Shown: positions 5,272-12,035 of the stretch, one piece after another
How the letters are laid out: each line of letters opens with the position of its first letter
How positions within the stretch are numbered: position 1 is the stretch's first letter
Assembly (NCBI GenBank): GCA_948852375.1
Contig: CAQOYX010000009.1
Location: 1 to 12,035 of the forward strand
DNA length: 12,035 nt
Direction of reading: 5' to 3'
Source of the DNA: an uncultured Clostridia bacterium
GTDB taxonomy: Bacteria > Bacillota_A > Clostridia > TANB77 > CAG-508
Notes under the pieces: model-generated
The model's database searches: none
Seen by the model: only the letters and a program-made list of their open reading frames with translations
Told to the model about the DNA's origin: nothing
Position numbers and translations under genes: made by a program

Positions 5272-6312
5272 TTACTCCTCCTCTTTTTGTTTTAATTTAT
5301 CTAAAAAAGAAATCCTAATATTACCCATTTTTATCGTGTAAATAGGATCATCTTTATTAATAGTTATAGCTGATACATAAGTATCAATAATATCACCAGT
5401 TTTATTTTTAATTTTAACTAATGTTCCAATTCTCCAACTTTTAACATCATACAATGTTGAATTTTTATTAACATCAAACTGTATTAAATGACTATATGAA
5501 TTACTTTTAAAAACATTTAATGCAGACTGTCTTGCATTTGCTGTTTCTATTTCATATATCACTGTTATATCTCCAACCGCTCTATTTTCTGCATTTTTAT
5601 CTGTAGTAGTAGTTCTATCATTTAATAAAAAGAAGTCTTGTGTAGTTTTATCTTCGCATAATACTGTTACTTTTGCTATTACGTTTGTTTGAAATATTTC
5701 TGTGTAATTTACTATGTCTGATACATTAGTATCAATCAGTTCAACATCTTCATTTTCTATATTTGCAATTGTTATTTTTATTCTTTTATTTTCAATTGTA
5801 AATGCATATACTATGTTATAGTTCTGTGTGCAATTATTAATAAAAATATGAAAATTATATATTCCATTTTCTGTAGGTATAGAAAAGTTCTTTTTAGTAT
5901 GTGTTAATACTTCTACGTCTATATAGTCTATATTTAACAATGTATCTGTACTATTCAAAAATTCATGTTCTATTGTGTATGCAATAAAATCTTCAATTCC
6001 ATTTTCACTTATTAAGTTGCTATTCTTTAAAATTAGTTTTCTATCAAATAAATTTGTAATATACTTAATAGAAATATTATAATAATTTTCTCTATCATCG
6101 CTAATAGGTGCTTCCATTATGCCCATAAAAATTGTTTTTTTATCTTCTTTAATAAAAACTATATCTTTATCTTTTGCATTAGGCTTTTTCAATACTGTTA
6201 TAGAAGTTTTTGCATTAGTTTCTTCATCTAAATTTATTTGATAATCTTGAATTTGTATAACATCTACTATTTCAAAAGTATTTTTATCTAAAAAATAAGC
6301 ATAACTATCCAT
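5272..6312 (-). CDS. Tail hub / tail-associated protein (Tal-like, Gp37-like)
   Basis: The product is 346 residues from ATG 6312-6310, which has AAGGTGG 7 nt upstream; the GTG at 6318 is too close to that site. It begins with beta-strand-rich sequence (YAYFLDKNTFEIVDVIQIQD) including FMGIMEAPISDD and YITNLFDRKL, and ends with a beta-barrel-like part (VKSWRIGTLVKIKNKTGDII, YTIKMGNIRISFLDKL). Placement immediately after Dit and before the fibre gene, plus this opening, fits the baseplate-hub proteins of siphoviruses (ReqiPepy6 Gp37-like/Tal N-domain), which cap the tail tube and anchor fibres. No endopeptidase or lysozyme domain is visible. The Dit continuation stops inside the ribosome-site region just upstream. 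Confidence 0.7.
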   Translation of the reverse strand: MDSYAYFLDKNTFEIVDVIQIQDYQINLDEETNAKTSITVLKKPNAKDKDIVFIKEDKKTIFMGIMEAPISDDRENYYNISIKYITNLFDRKLILKNSNLISENGIEDFIAYTIEHEFLNSTDTLLNIDYIDVEVLTHTKKNFSIPTENGIYNFHIFINNCTQNYNIVYAFTIENKRIKITIANIENEDVELIDTNVSDIVNYTEIFQTNVIAKVTVLCEDKTTQDFFLLNDRTTTTDKNAENRAVGDITVIYEIETANARQSALNVFKSNSYSHLIQFDVNKNSTLYDVKSWRIGTLVKIKNKTGDIIDTYVSAITINKDDPIYTIKMGNIRISFLDKLKQKEEE

Positions 6313-6314
6313 AA

Positions 6315-6602
6315 TCACACCACCTTATACTGTTTAAAGATGTTTAATTTTGCATCAAGAATATCGTTGTCTGCTGTCAAAGTAATAATACTTGTCCCTT
6401 GAGGCAATTTAAAAATATTGTTATTGTTAAGATCTATTCCATATTTTTGCCTAAACAAATTTTCAAAACTACCATCTTGTTTTTGCTTTTTAAGATATAT
6501 GTCATTATCCCTTGAAGATAAAAGCAATTTTTCGCCTTGTTGGAATGTAAGAGGAATCTTTAAATCATATACTACCTCTCCACTTTTCAAAACTGTAATT
6601 CC
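6315..6602 (-). CDS. C-terminal part of the distal tail protein (Dit), in the +1 frame
   Basis: From GGA 6602-6600 this frame encodes GITVLKSGEVVYDL, then FQQGEKLLLSSRDNDIYLKK, NIFKLPQGTS and ITLTADNDI, ending at TGA 6317-6315. This is the typical C-terminal jelly-roll-like end of Firmicute Dit proteins (a G-E-K-L-L/SS-x-DND segment, F-x-L-P-x-G, then 'tADNDIl'). Read alone it would need TTG 6590 without a proper ribosome site. It is therefore better read as the missing end of the gene at 6565-7179 than as a separate protein. Confidence 0.75.
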   Translation of the reverse strand, partial: GITVLKSGEVVYDLKIPLTFQQGEKLLLSSRDNDIYLKKQKQDGSFENLFRQKYGIDLNNNNIFKLPQGTSIITLTADNDILDAKLNIFKQYKVV

Positions 6603-7179
6603 GTGGCTTTATTAAATAATTGTTCATTTCTAGCTTAAATTCTGCATTCGTATGTCCATCATTATTAAAAGTTATACTCCTTGATGTATAATCTGCAAAT
6701 CTAGTATCCCATCTAAAATTCCATTGCAATTCTTCATCTAATTTATTTATTGTATAAACTGTTTCTTTATCCTGATACCACAAAGTCAAACAATCAAAAG
6801 AAATTGTAGAAGCTAGCCTTTCATATTCATCTATTATTCTGCCTTTTGAAATGCTTTGTACTACTACATCTTTTAAATATTCTTCTTTTTTACCGTTTAA
6901 AAAAGGAATTTTATATAGGAATTTCAACTTTTCAGCACTTTCTACAAAATTCACGAACTCTCTAAAATTATCATAATTTCTAAACTTAGCAACACTATCT
7001 ATTTTACCTTGCTCCATTTGTCTCAAAGTAGTTATAAATATATTACCTAATTGTTGATATTCTGTAGAATAACTACAACCTAAGCCGTCTATATCTGTTA
7101 ACAAACAATTATTTACTTCGTCCATCAATGAATATTCTTGACCTTTTTCATTTATCAAATAAAACTCCGCTACCCTCAT
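6565..7179 (-). CDS. Distal tail protein (Dit), N-terminal part
   Basis: The product is 204 residues from ATG 7179-7177, one base after the tape measure stop codon; the GGAG upstream lies inside the end of the tape measure gene. The longer TTG start (7197) is unlikely. MRVAEFYLINEKGQEYSLMD, then LLTDIDGLG, STEYQQLGNIFI and later ASTISFDCLTLWYQ and SITFNNDGHTNAE, follow the standard Dit order. Dit forms the hexameric ring that joins the tail tube to the baseplate. The zero frame ends with PRNYSFEKWRGSI, unlike the family, while the +1 frame from 6602 gives the expected end. Joined with one base skipped, the product would be ~287 residues, the usual Dit size. Confidence 0.85.
   Translation of the reverse strand: MRVAEFYLINEKGQEYSLMDEVNNCLLTDIDGLGCSYSTEYQQLGNIFITTLRQMEQGKIDSVAKFRNYDNFREFVNFVESAEKLKFLYKIPFLNGKKEEYLKDVVVQSISKGRIIDEYERLASTISFDCLTLWYQDKETVYTINKLDEELQWNFRWDTRFADYTSRSITFNNDGHTNAEFKLEMNNYLIKPRNYSFEKWRGSI
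6600..6606 (-). other. Frame-change site 1: CCA-CGG-A
   Basis: The zero frame reads AAG CCA CGG AAT TAC. Moving +1 at CGG (6603-6601) reads CCA (C) GGA ATT ACA, giving KPGITVLKSG and the rest of the Dit C-terminus. The codon and following base (CGG A) are the same as in the second site at 4474-4480. Confidence 0.6.
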
Positions 7180-7180
7180 A

Positions 7181-10100
7181 TCAATACTCAGCTCCAAATC
7201 TTCTATTTATGTAATTAAATATATTATCTAATTCTTTTTCATCTAATTTCTCGCAATACACATTCATGTTAAAATTATATTTTGCACTTTTTGAATTGTA
7301 AGTATTTCCTTTTTCTTCTTTCTTATCTTGTGTATATTCTCTATTTTCTTCTTTTGTTAAAACTCTTTCTCCTTTATGTAATCTTGCAACATAATCATCA
7401 GTTGGTACATAATCCAAACCAGTTCTATGACTAGGCAACTTACCTGTTGCTACATCAAATGCTATACCTGCACCAGTTGCTGCTACTTTTACACTTAATA
7501 AACTTGATAATTTAGAAGCTATCCCTCTTGCTGTATTAAAAACGTTATTTTGAAAGCCTTTATTTTTTAATCCATCATTTAATTTAGACAATACATCTTT
7601 ACCCTGTTCTTCTCCTAAATTACCCTGCTTTATTCCATCTATAACCTTATCTACATTTTGCACACCTGCTTGTTTTAATAGTTCTCTTAATTCCTCATCT
7701 TGCAATCCATTAAGTACACCTCTTAAGTCGTTTAAAGCAACTTCTTTAAATTGCGAATTTTTATCTACTTCGTCTAATAACTCTTGTGTCATTTTTGCTG
7801 TTTCTTCTATTAATTTTGGTGCATTTTCTGCAATAACCCCTGTCATTTTTTCTATTTCAAGTGCTAGTGTAGGATCCATTTCTCTTATAATACTACTATA
7901 TGTATCATATGAATTAGTTGCAAGACTTTTCCAAGCTTCTGTTTCATCTTTTCCTAGTGTATCAACTAAAGATGTTCTTGCTTGCAATTCTTTTGCTAAT
8001 TCCTCTAAGTTTTTTTGTGCTTGTTCTTGCTGTTGTAAATAAATAGCATTATTTGTTATTTCATGTAATTGTTTACTTTCTTCTAATTCCCTCTTTTCTT
8101 GTTCTATAGAAGTTTTTATAGTTTGTAAAGATGTATCTGTATAATTTTTAGTACTATCTGTTACTATTTTTCCTATTTCATCATATTTTTCTTCCACAAA
8201 TAAAGCGTAATTATTTTCATATTGTTTTTTATCTTCTGTACATTGTTTTACTGTACTTTCTGCATTTTCATATGTAGTTATTAATGCTTCTAAGTTAGTA
8301 ATTTCCTTATGAGTCCAATAATCAGTTCCATTTTCATCTACATCTTGAGAAGCTTCTTCTGTTAATTTTTGAAGTTTTGCTTTAGCTTCTTCAATTGACA
8401 TTCCTAAATTTCCATATGCTTCCTTTAGTTTTTTAGTAGCCTCAACTTCTTCCTCACTAGCTTTTGCCCATTTACTTTCTCCATTTTTAAGTAAAATCTC
8501 TGCTTTTTTCTTTTTGATTAAATTGTCTATTTCGCCTTGCAAATCTTTGTAATTTTGTATAATATTTCCGTTTAATTTATATTCTGTTCCTAAAGCTTCA
8601 TTTAATTGATTTAAAATAAAAGATACTCTACCCTCATAACCTTTTTTTACATTTCCGTTTTCATCTACAAGAGTCTTTAATTCTTCTTTCAATCTTGAAA
8701 CTGAATTAATTTGTGCTAAATTTGCATTAGTAGACTCATCTAAAGTTCTTTTATAATCTTCATATTGATTTTTTTGATTTTCTACTTCTTTTGCAAATTC
8801 TTTTGCCTTTTTTTCAGCTTCTGTTTGTCTTGTTGCTAAAATCATTAATCCTGCTGTTAATCCTGCAAGTGCAATTGTTGCTAAACCTATTGGACTTGTT
8901 GCAGCTCCCATTATACTTGCTAGCCCATTTACAGCACCAGATGCAGAAGTAATTTTTCCTTGCATAACACCTATAGCCTGTACAAACGTTCCTACTCCAC
9001 TAATTGTTCCACCTATGGCAGATGTTAATTTTCCAATTATCGTTATTAATGGTCCAATTGCCGTAATAATTAGTCCAATTTTTACTATCACATCTACTTC
9101 TTCTTTTGATAAGTTTTCAAACTTTTTTATCCACTCTCCAAAACCATTAATTACGTCTTGAATTGATGGCATTAACTTTTCTCCAACTGTAATAGCAATA
9201 TCTTTTATTTTACTTAGTGCTGTTGTAATTTGGCTCTTTAATGTTCCATATCTTTTATTAGCTTCATTAGTTAAAGCCATATTATCTTCCCATGCTTTAT
9301 TTCCTTTTTCTACCGCTTCGTTCATTAAATTGCCTGCACTTGCTAGAGATAGAATTGTATTAGACAATCTTACCTCTTTTATGTCCATATCATCTAAAAT
9401 GGCAATTGCTGACTTTCCATTTCTTTTTGTATCATTTAACCCACTAATAAAAGCACTAAGTGCTTTTACTGCATCTTTTTCAAATGCCTTTTTAAAGTCT
9501 TTTGTAGTCATGCCTGCAACTTTAGCAAATTGTTTTAAATCCTTTGATCCTGTTTCTACTGAAACTTGAATTTTCTTTAATAGCTTAGACATAGCAGAAC
9601 CACCTGCTTCAGCTTCTATACCTACAGAACTCATAGCAGTTGCAAGTGATAGTATTTGTGCTTGACTTAATCCTGCTAATTCTCCTGTTGCTGCTAAACG
9701 CGTTGACATTTCTACTATATCTGCTTCTGTAGTAGCAAAATTATTTCCTAAATCAACTATAGTAGAACCTAATCTATCATAATCTTTTGCACTCATATTC
9801 GTTATATTTGCAAATTTTGCTAATGCACTTGAGGCTTCTTCTGCTGACAAGTTAGTAGAATTTCCTAAATCTATCATCACTCTAGTAAAAGATAAAATAT
9901 CATCTGTTTTAATTCCAAGTTGTCCTGCTGCCTCCGCTACTCCTGATATTTCTGTTGTTGTAGATGGTATTTCTTTAGCCATATTTCTTATACCTTGTCT
10001 TAAATTTGCCATTTGTTCCTCTGTTCCATCTACAGTTTTTTCAACACCAGTAAAAGCATCCTCAAAATCAATTGCACTTTTAGCACAAGTTAATAATGCT

Positions 10101-10576
10101 GTTCCACTTGCAACAGAAAAAGCAGACACTTTTTTGCCTGCTTTTTCTATTTTTTCGCCACTATTTTTTATTTTATTGCCAAACTCTTCTATTGCTTTTC
10201 CACTGTTTTTTAATTGACTTTCTATATCTTGAATTTTACTTTTATAACTTTCGAGTTTTACCTCTGCATTTGTTAATTCGTTTTGTTTTTTCTTAATTGC
10301 TGTTACATTTTTATTTTCTGCATTTTCTAAATCACTTAATTGCATTTTAAGAGTATTTACTTTATCTGTTTGGATTTCATAAGCATTTTTAAGATATTCT
10401 TGTTCTTGCCTTAGTTTTTCTGTACTTTTAGTAGAACTATCCCATTGTGCTTGTGTTAATTTAAATTGATTATAGTTTTTACTCATTTCAATATTAACTT
10501 CTTGTAAAGACTTTTTAAAATCCACTGCACCCTTTTCAGTAAACACTAGACCTACTCTTCTTAAATCATCTGACAT
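7181..10576 (-). CDS. Phage tail tape measure protein (TP901 type)
   Basis: The product is 1131 residues from ATG 10576-10574, with AGAGG 8 nt upstream; the GTG at 10585 lies within the ribosome-site spacing. A long coiled coil (~40-150) precedes the conserved TP901/PhageMin core (~165-430: ASGTALLTCAKSAIDFEDAF, TTTEISGVAEAAGQLGI, DLGNSTNLSAEEASSALA, SSVGIEAEAGGSAMSKLL). Hydrophobic segments lie at ~500-540 and ~558-585, then long charged helical regions. The C-terminal hallmark PSHRTGLDYVPTDDYVARLH + KGERVL lies near 1048-1073. The protein sets tail length and takes part in DNA injection; its length suggests a long, flexible siphovirus tail. It is the first gene of the tail-tip operon, but a terminator-like hairpin lies just upstream, so a local promoter or read-through is needed. 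Confidence 0.95.
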   Translation of the reverse strand: MSDDLRRVGLVFTEKGAVDFKKSLQEVNIEMSKNYNQFKLTQAQWDSSTKSTEKLRQEQEYLKNAYEIQTDKVNTLKMQLSDLENAENKNVTAIKKKQNELTNAEVKLESYKSKIQDIESQLKNSGKAIEEFGNKIKNSGEKIEKAGKKVSAFSVASGTALLTCAKSAIDFEDAFTGVEKTVDGTEEQMANLRQGIRNMAKEIPSTTTEISGVAEAAGQLGIKTDDILSFTRVMIDLGNSTNLSAEEASSALAKFANITNMSAKDYDRLGSTIVDLGNNFATTEADIVEMSTRLAATGELAGLSQAQILSLATAMSSVGIEAEAGGSAMSKLLKKIQVSVETGSKDLKQFAKVAGMTTKDFKKAFEKDAVKALSAFISGLNDTKRNGKSAIAILDDMDIKEVRLSNTILSLASAGNLMNEAVEKGNKAWEDNMALTNEANKRYGTLKSQITTALSKIKDIAITVGEKLMPSIQDVINGFGEWIKKFENLSKEEVDVIVKIGLIITAIGPLITIIGKLTSAIGGTISGVGTFVQAIGVMQGKITSASGAVNGLASIMGAATSPIGLATIALAGLTAGLMILATRQTEAEKKAKEFAKEVENQKNQYEDYKRTLDESTNANLAQINSVSRLKEELKTLVDENGNVKKGYEGRVSFILNQLNEALGTEYKLNGNIIQNYKDLQGEIDNLIKKKKAEILLKNGESKWAKASEEEVEATKKLKEAYGNLGMSIEEAKAKLQKLTEEASQDVDENGTDYWTHKEITNLEALITTYENAESTVKQCTEDKKQYENNYALFVEEKYDEIGKIVTDSTKNYTDTSLQTIKTSIEQEKRELEESKQLHEITNNAIYLQQQEQAQKNLEELAKELQARTSLVDTLGKDETEAWKSLATNSYDTYSSIIREMDPTLALEIEKMTGVIAENAPKLIEETAKMTQELLDEVDKNSQFKEVALNDLRGVLNGLQDEELRELLKQAGVQNVDKVIDGIKQGNLGEEQGKDVLSKLNDGLKNKGFQNNVFNTARGIASKLSSLLSVKVAATGAGIAFDVATGKLPSHRTGLDYVPTDDYVARLHKGERVLTKEENREYTQDKKEEKGNTYNSKSAKYNFNMNVYCEKLDEKELDNIFNYINRRFGAEY

Positions 10577-10602
10577 TTTTTTCACCTCTTTTTACGCATA
10601 AT

Positions 10603-10630
10603 AAAAACACCTACCTAAGTAAGTGTTTTT
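10603..10630 (-). terminator. Rho-independent terminator of the membrane-protein unit, upstream of the tape measure gene
   Basis: AAAAACAC (10603-10610) and GTGTTTTT (10623-10630) pair, as do TAC (10612-10614) and GTA (10619-10621), with loop CTAA. The remaining position (10611/10622) is a G·U wobble in leftward RNA but a C·A mismatch in rightward RNA, so the structure is built for leftward transcription. The leftward T-tract is TTTTTATTAT. It lies 22 nt after the 160-aa gene. Confidence 0.8.
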
Positions 10631-10651
10631 TTATATTTTAATTTATATTTT

Positions 10652-11134
10652 TTATGTATTCTCTAAATAATATTTCAATAATACTTCTTTAATTTGTTCT
10701 TGTGTTAAACCTATGCTATCTTTCCATTTTAAATACGAATTATACTGCTGTTGCATTTCCTCAGAAATGTTTGCTGATGTATCTGTTATACAGCAAGCCT
10801 TACCATTATTTAGTGTTTTATCGCAATATTCTAACATGTATTTATAATCTTGTGTGATTATTGTTGCTATTATAGATATTTTTTCATTGTAAAAATATGT
10901 ATAATTTACTGTTTTTTCTGCCATTGTACTTGTTTCAAATAAATAACCTTGTTCTTCTAAGAAATACTTTAATTCAGGGTATGTTAGAGCTGTAGTATTT
11001 ATAGTACTTGTATTTGTACTTACATCTTTACTTGTTTCTTTTATTTCAGGTTCAAATATTATTATGCCTATAACAGTTACAAAAACAAATATTAATATAA
11101 CAAAAAACCACCATTTTTTTATTAAATCTCTCAT
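10652..11134 (-). CDS. Membrane-anchored protein of unknown function (160 aa)
   Basis: An N-terminal basic stretch (MRDLIKKWW) is followed by one membrane segment at ~9-28 (FFVILIFVFVTVIGIIIF), then a Ser/Thr-rich linker (30-50) and an external domain. That domain has ALTYPELKYFLEEQGYLFET, a paired Cys (KACC) and a C-terminal helix (LTQEQIKEVLLKYYLE). There is no lipobox, so it is a type II membrane anchor or an uncleaved signal. I recognise no family. AAGGAG lies 5 nt before ATG 11134. It is the second gene of a two-gene unit ended by the terminator at 10603-10630, separate from the tail operon, which suggests expression from the prophage. Superinfection exclusion or surface alteration is a possibility only. 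Confidence 0.7.
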   Translation of the reverse strand: MRDLIKKWWFFVILIFVFVTVIGIIIFEPEIKETSKDVSTNTSTINTTALTYPELKYFLEEQGYLFETSTMAEKTVNYTYFYNEKISIIATIITQDYKYMLEYCDKTLNNGKACCITDTSANISEEMQQQYNSYLKWKDSIGLTQEQIKEVLLKYYLENT

Positions 11135-11161
11135 ATATTCTCCTTTTTAAACATTGTAATT

Positions 11162-11755
11162 CTATTCAACTTCTACTAACTTAAATGAAGAACTAGCCTT
11201 AATTTTATCCCCTGTTTTAAAGGTATATATATATTCATCTACACCATAACGACTACCCAATATAATATTTACCTCTAGTCTGCCAGTTGAAGAATATACT
11301 GCAAAATTGCTACTTCCTCCATATATTTTATATTTCCCTGTTGGTGTATCAGTTCCTGCTGTTAGATGTCCTGCTGGATATGTTTTAGGTTCTCCCTTTA
11401 TTCTAATTACATCTTTATTTAAGGTCTTTATTTGACTTTCTAATGATTGCTTTTCTTTTTCGAGTTCGCCTTTTTTGCTTTCAAGTGTTGCTATATTACT
11501 ATTTATTTCTCTTTGTTTTTCTTCTTGTTCCAATTCTTTTATCTTTTTGTCTTGCTCATTAATATTCCTTTGATTTTCAGAATATTTACTTTGCAATTGA
11601 CTATATTCATTTTGTTTCTTAGTTAAATCTTTTTTGATATTATTTGCTTTTTCATTAAAAGCCATTACTACTATACCTATTATGATGCAACATATTAATA
11701 ATCCACCCTCTATCCACAAATATTTACTTTTTAAAAATTCTTTTACTTTCTCCAT
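11162..11755 (-). CDS. Membrane-anchored coiled-coil protein with C-terminal beta domain (197 aa)
   Basis: The membrane segment at ~14-33 (WIEGGLLICCIIIGIVVMAF) is followed by a long coiled coil (~36-118, rich in Lys/Glu/Gln) and a C-terminal globular domain (~123-197). The domain motif (YPAGHLTAGTDTPTGKYKIY, then GGSSNFAVYSSTG, TFKTGDKIK) resembles a beta domain common in Firmicute surface proteins, with the pattern 'G.Y..GtDiPaGkYki'. The coil would hold this domain away from the membrane, perhaps within the wall. GTGAGG lies ~9 nt before ATG 11755. It is the first gene of the unit, with 27 nt before the 160-aa gene. The function is unknown; location directly upstream of the tape measure gene makes a superinfection-exclusion role worth testing. 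Confidence 0.75.
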   Translation of the reverse strand: MEKVKEFLKSKYLWIEGGLLICCIIIGIVVMAFNEKANNIKKDLTKKQNEYSQLQSKYSENQRNINEQDKKIKELEQEEKQREINSNIATLESKKGELEKEKQSLESQIKTLNKDVIRIKGEPKTYPAGHLTAGTDTPTGKYKIYGGSSNFAVYSSTGRLEVNIILGSRYGVDEYIYTFKTGDKIKASSSFKLVEVE

Positions 11756-11809
11756 ATCAAATTCCTCACTTTTGTAAAAGTTATAAAATAATTATTGTTA
11801 TTTACAGTT

Positions 11810-11816
11810 TTCGACA
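11810..11816 (-). promoter_or_regulatory. Spo0A-box-like site upstream of the membrane-protein unit
   Basis: TGTCGAA on the minus strand (context CTGTCGAAAAC) exactly matches the 0A-box core, 54 bp upstream of the start codon of the 197-aa gene. It shares the motif with the sites at 508-524 and 581-587. Confidence 0.35.
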
Positions 11817-11864
11817 GCTTTTTCAATTCTATTTATTTATAATATAATAAAAGAGTTTTTTTGT

Positions 11865-11925
11865 ATGTGTTACAAATGTACTTTAACTTAACTTGCAAGT
11901 GTAACATATTTTAAATTTAACACAT
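11865..11925. repeat. TGTTA/TAACA inverted repeats, operator-like
   Basis: TGTTACA (11868-11874) is the exact inverse of TGTAACA (11900-11906). The overlapping ATGTGTTA (11865-11872) is the exact inverse of TAACACAT (11918-11925). Three related half-sites in a 61-bp stretch upstream of the rightward RHH gene look like binding sites for a dimeric repressor, possibly the RHH protein itself. Confidence 0.45.
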
Positions 11926-11929
11926 TATG

Positions 11930-11935
11930 TATAAT
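11930..11935 (+). promoter_or_regulatory. Candidate -10 element (TATAAT) of the rightward RHH gene
   Basis: The hexamer is perfect, but no TTGACA-like -35 lies 16-18 bp upstream. The predicted start (~11942) would give a leader barely covering the AAGGAGGT ribosome site. The three operator-like half-sites end 4 bp upstream. It is either an activator-dependent or weak promoter, or a chance match in AT-rich DNA. Confidence 0.35.
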
Positions 11936-11953
11936 AATACTAAGGAGGTCAAT

Positions 11954-12035
11954 ATGAACAGTTTTAAAATTCCTATTATTCCATCAACATCACAACGTTC
12001 AGTTAGATTTCCTAACGATTTAATCGAGGATGTTG
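11954..12035 (+). CDS. Ribbon-helix-helix (YlcI/YnfO/CopG-like) protein, cut by the window end
   Basis: ATG 11954 follows a perfect AAGGAGGT site with 4 nt spacing, and 27 codons are visible before the edge. The sequence IIPSTSQRSVRFPNDLIEDV contains the RHH strand 'SVRFPNDLIE' that inserts in the DNA major groove, as in CopG/Arc-type and YlcI/YnfO-type phage proteins. It is transcribed against the membrane-protein unit and lies inside the structural-gene region, unusual for a regulator. It probably controls the divergent region upstream. The length and C-terminus are unknown. Confidence 0.7.
   Translation, partial: MNSFKIPIIPSTSQRSVRFPNDLIEDV

Larger units (their letters stand above)
11756..11953. 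promoter_or_regulatory. Divergent control region between membrane-protein unit and rightward RHH gene
   Basis: This 198-bp AT-rich gap has no ORF. It must hold a leftward promoter (TATAAC-like -10 sites near 11780-11790 are weak candidates) and a rightward one with a TATAAT at 11930-11935. It also contains a Spo0A-box-like site and TGTTA/TAACA inverted repeats, listed separately. Confidence 0.5.

Noticed and set aside
6315..6590. Treating the 91-aa frame as a separate gene starting at TTG 6590
   Set aside because: No convincing ribosome site, overlap with the upstream frame, and residues before TTG (GITV) continue the family pattern; it is the Dit C-terminus in the +1 frame.
6601..6606. Classic slippery +1 site of the CCC-T type at the Dit frame change
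   Set aside because: The site is CCA-CGG; the Pro tRNA would re-pair poorly on CAC, so simple P-site slippage is unlikely. Any programmed mechanism would rest on the slow CGG codon, and mutation remains possible.
7180..7197. TTG 7197 as the Dit start
   Set aside because: ATG 7179 sits right after the tape measure stop, and MRVAEFYL is where the family begins.

Overview
The window is the left end of an integrated siphovirus-type prophage in a low-GC Firmicute, most likely a spore-forming Clostridia-class host. The first ~100 bases are noticeably less AT-rich than the rest and read as the N-terminus of a chromosomal gene of the TIGR03960-type B12-binding radical SAM family (QKPGRYVGGELNEV). 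That frame runs into AT-rich phage DNA and stops at 143-145, so the prophage end lies inside this host gene. Everything to the right is phage-like, AT-rich and tightly packed.

Layout. 122-1050 is a small regulatory/accessory block at the prophage end: a leftward HTH + AbrB-like gene, a divergent promoter region, then rightward genes for a 30-aa basic peptide and a 61-aa ribbon-helix-helix (RHH) protein, closed by a hairpin terminator. 1053-10576 is a leftward late operon. In transcription order it holds the tape measure protein, Dit (distal tail protein, split by a frameshift), a Tal-like tail hub protein, a baseplate/fibre protein (also frameshifted near its C-terminus), a seven-repeat propeller-like tail protein, a 119-aa coiled-coil protein, a 37-aa CD1375/XkdX-like protein, XhlA, an LLH-type holin and a GH25 endolysin. 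10603-11755 is a separate leftward two-gene unit of membrane-anchored proteins with its own terminator, placed directly upstream of the tape measure gene like a phage 'moron'. At the right edge a divergent intergenic region precedes a second rightward RHH gene, which is cut by the window end. Capsid genes, tail tube, tail chaperones and integrase are not in this window.

How it works together. The late genes build the tail tip and fibres (TMP, Dit, Tal, fibre, propeller) and then lyse the cell (XhlA, holin, endolysin). The membrane pair is plausibly expressed by the lysogen, for example for superinfection exclusion. The end-proximal HTH and RHH genes look like lysogeny or excision control.

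Three observations stand out. (1) The only two in-frame CGG codons I can find are exactly at the two places where a tail gene changes frame by +1 (A-CGG-A read on as GGA). This suggests either hungry-codon +1 frameshifting or recurrent indels in the same context. (2) Exact or near matches to the Spo0A box TGTCGAA sit in both non-coding control regions. Two are spaced 10 bp apart immediately upstream of the -35 of the end-proximal HTH gene, the arrangement known from Spo0A-activated promoters. (3) The prophage splits a conserved host gene, which together with (2) raises the possibility of sporulation-linked prophage behaviour. All functions are inferred from sequence reading only.
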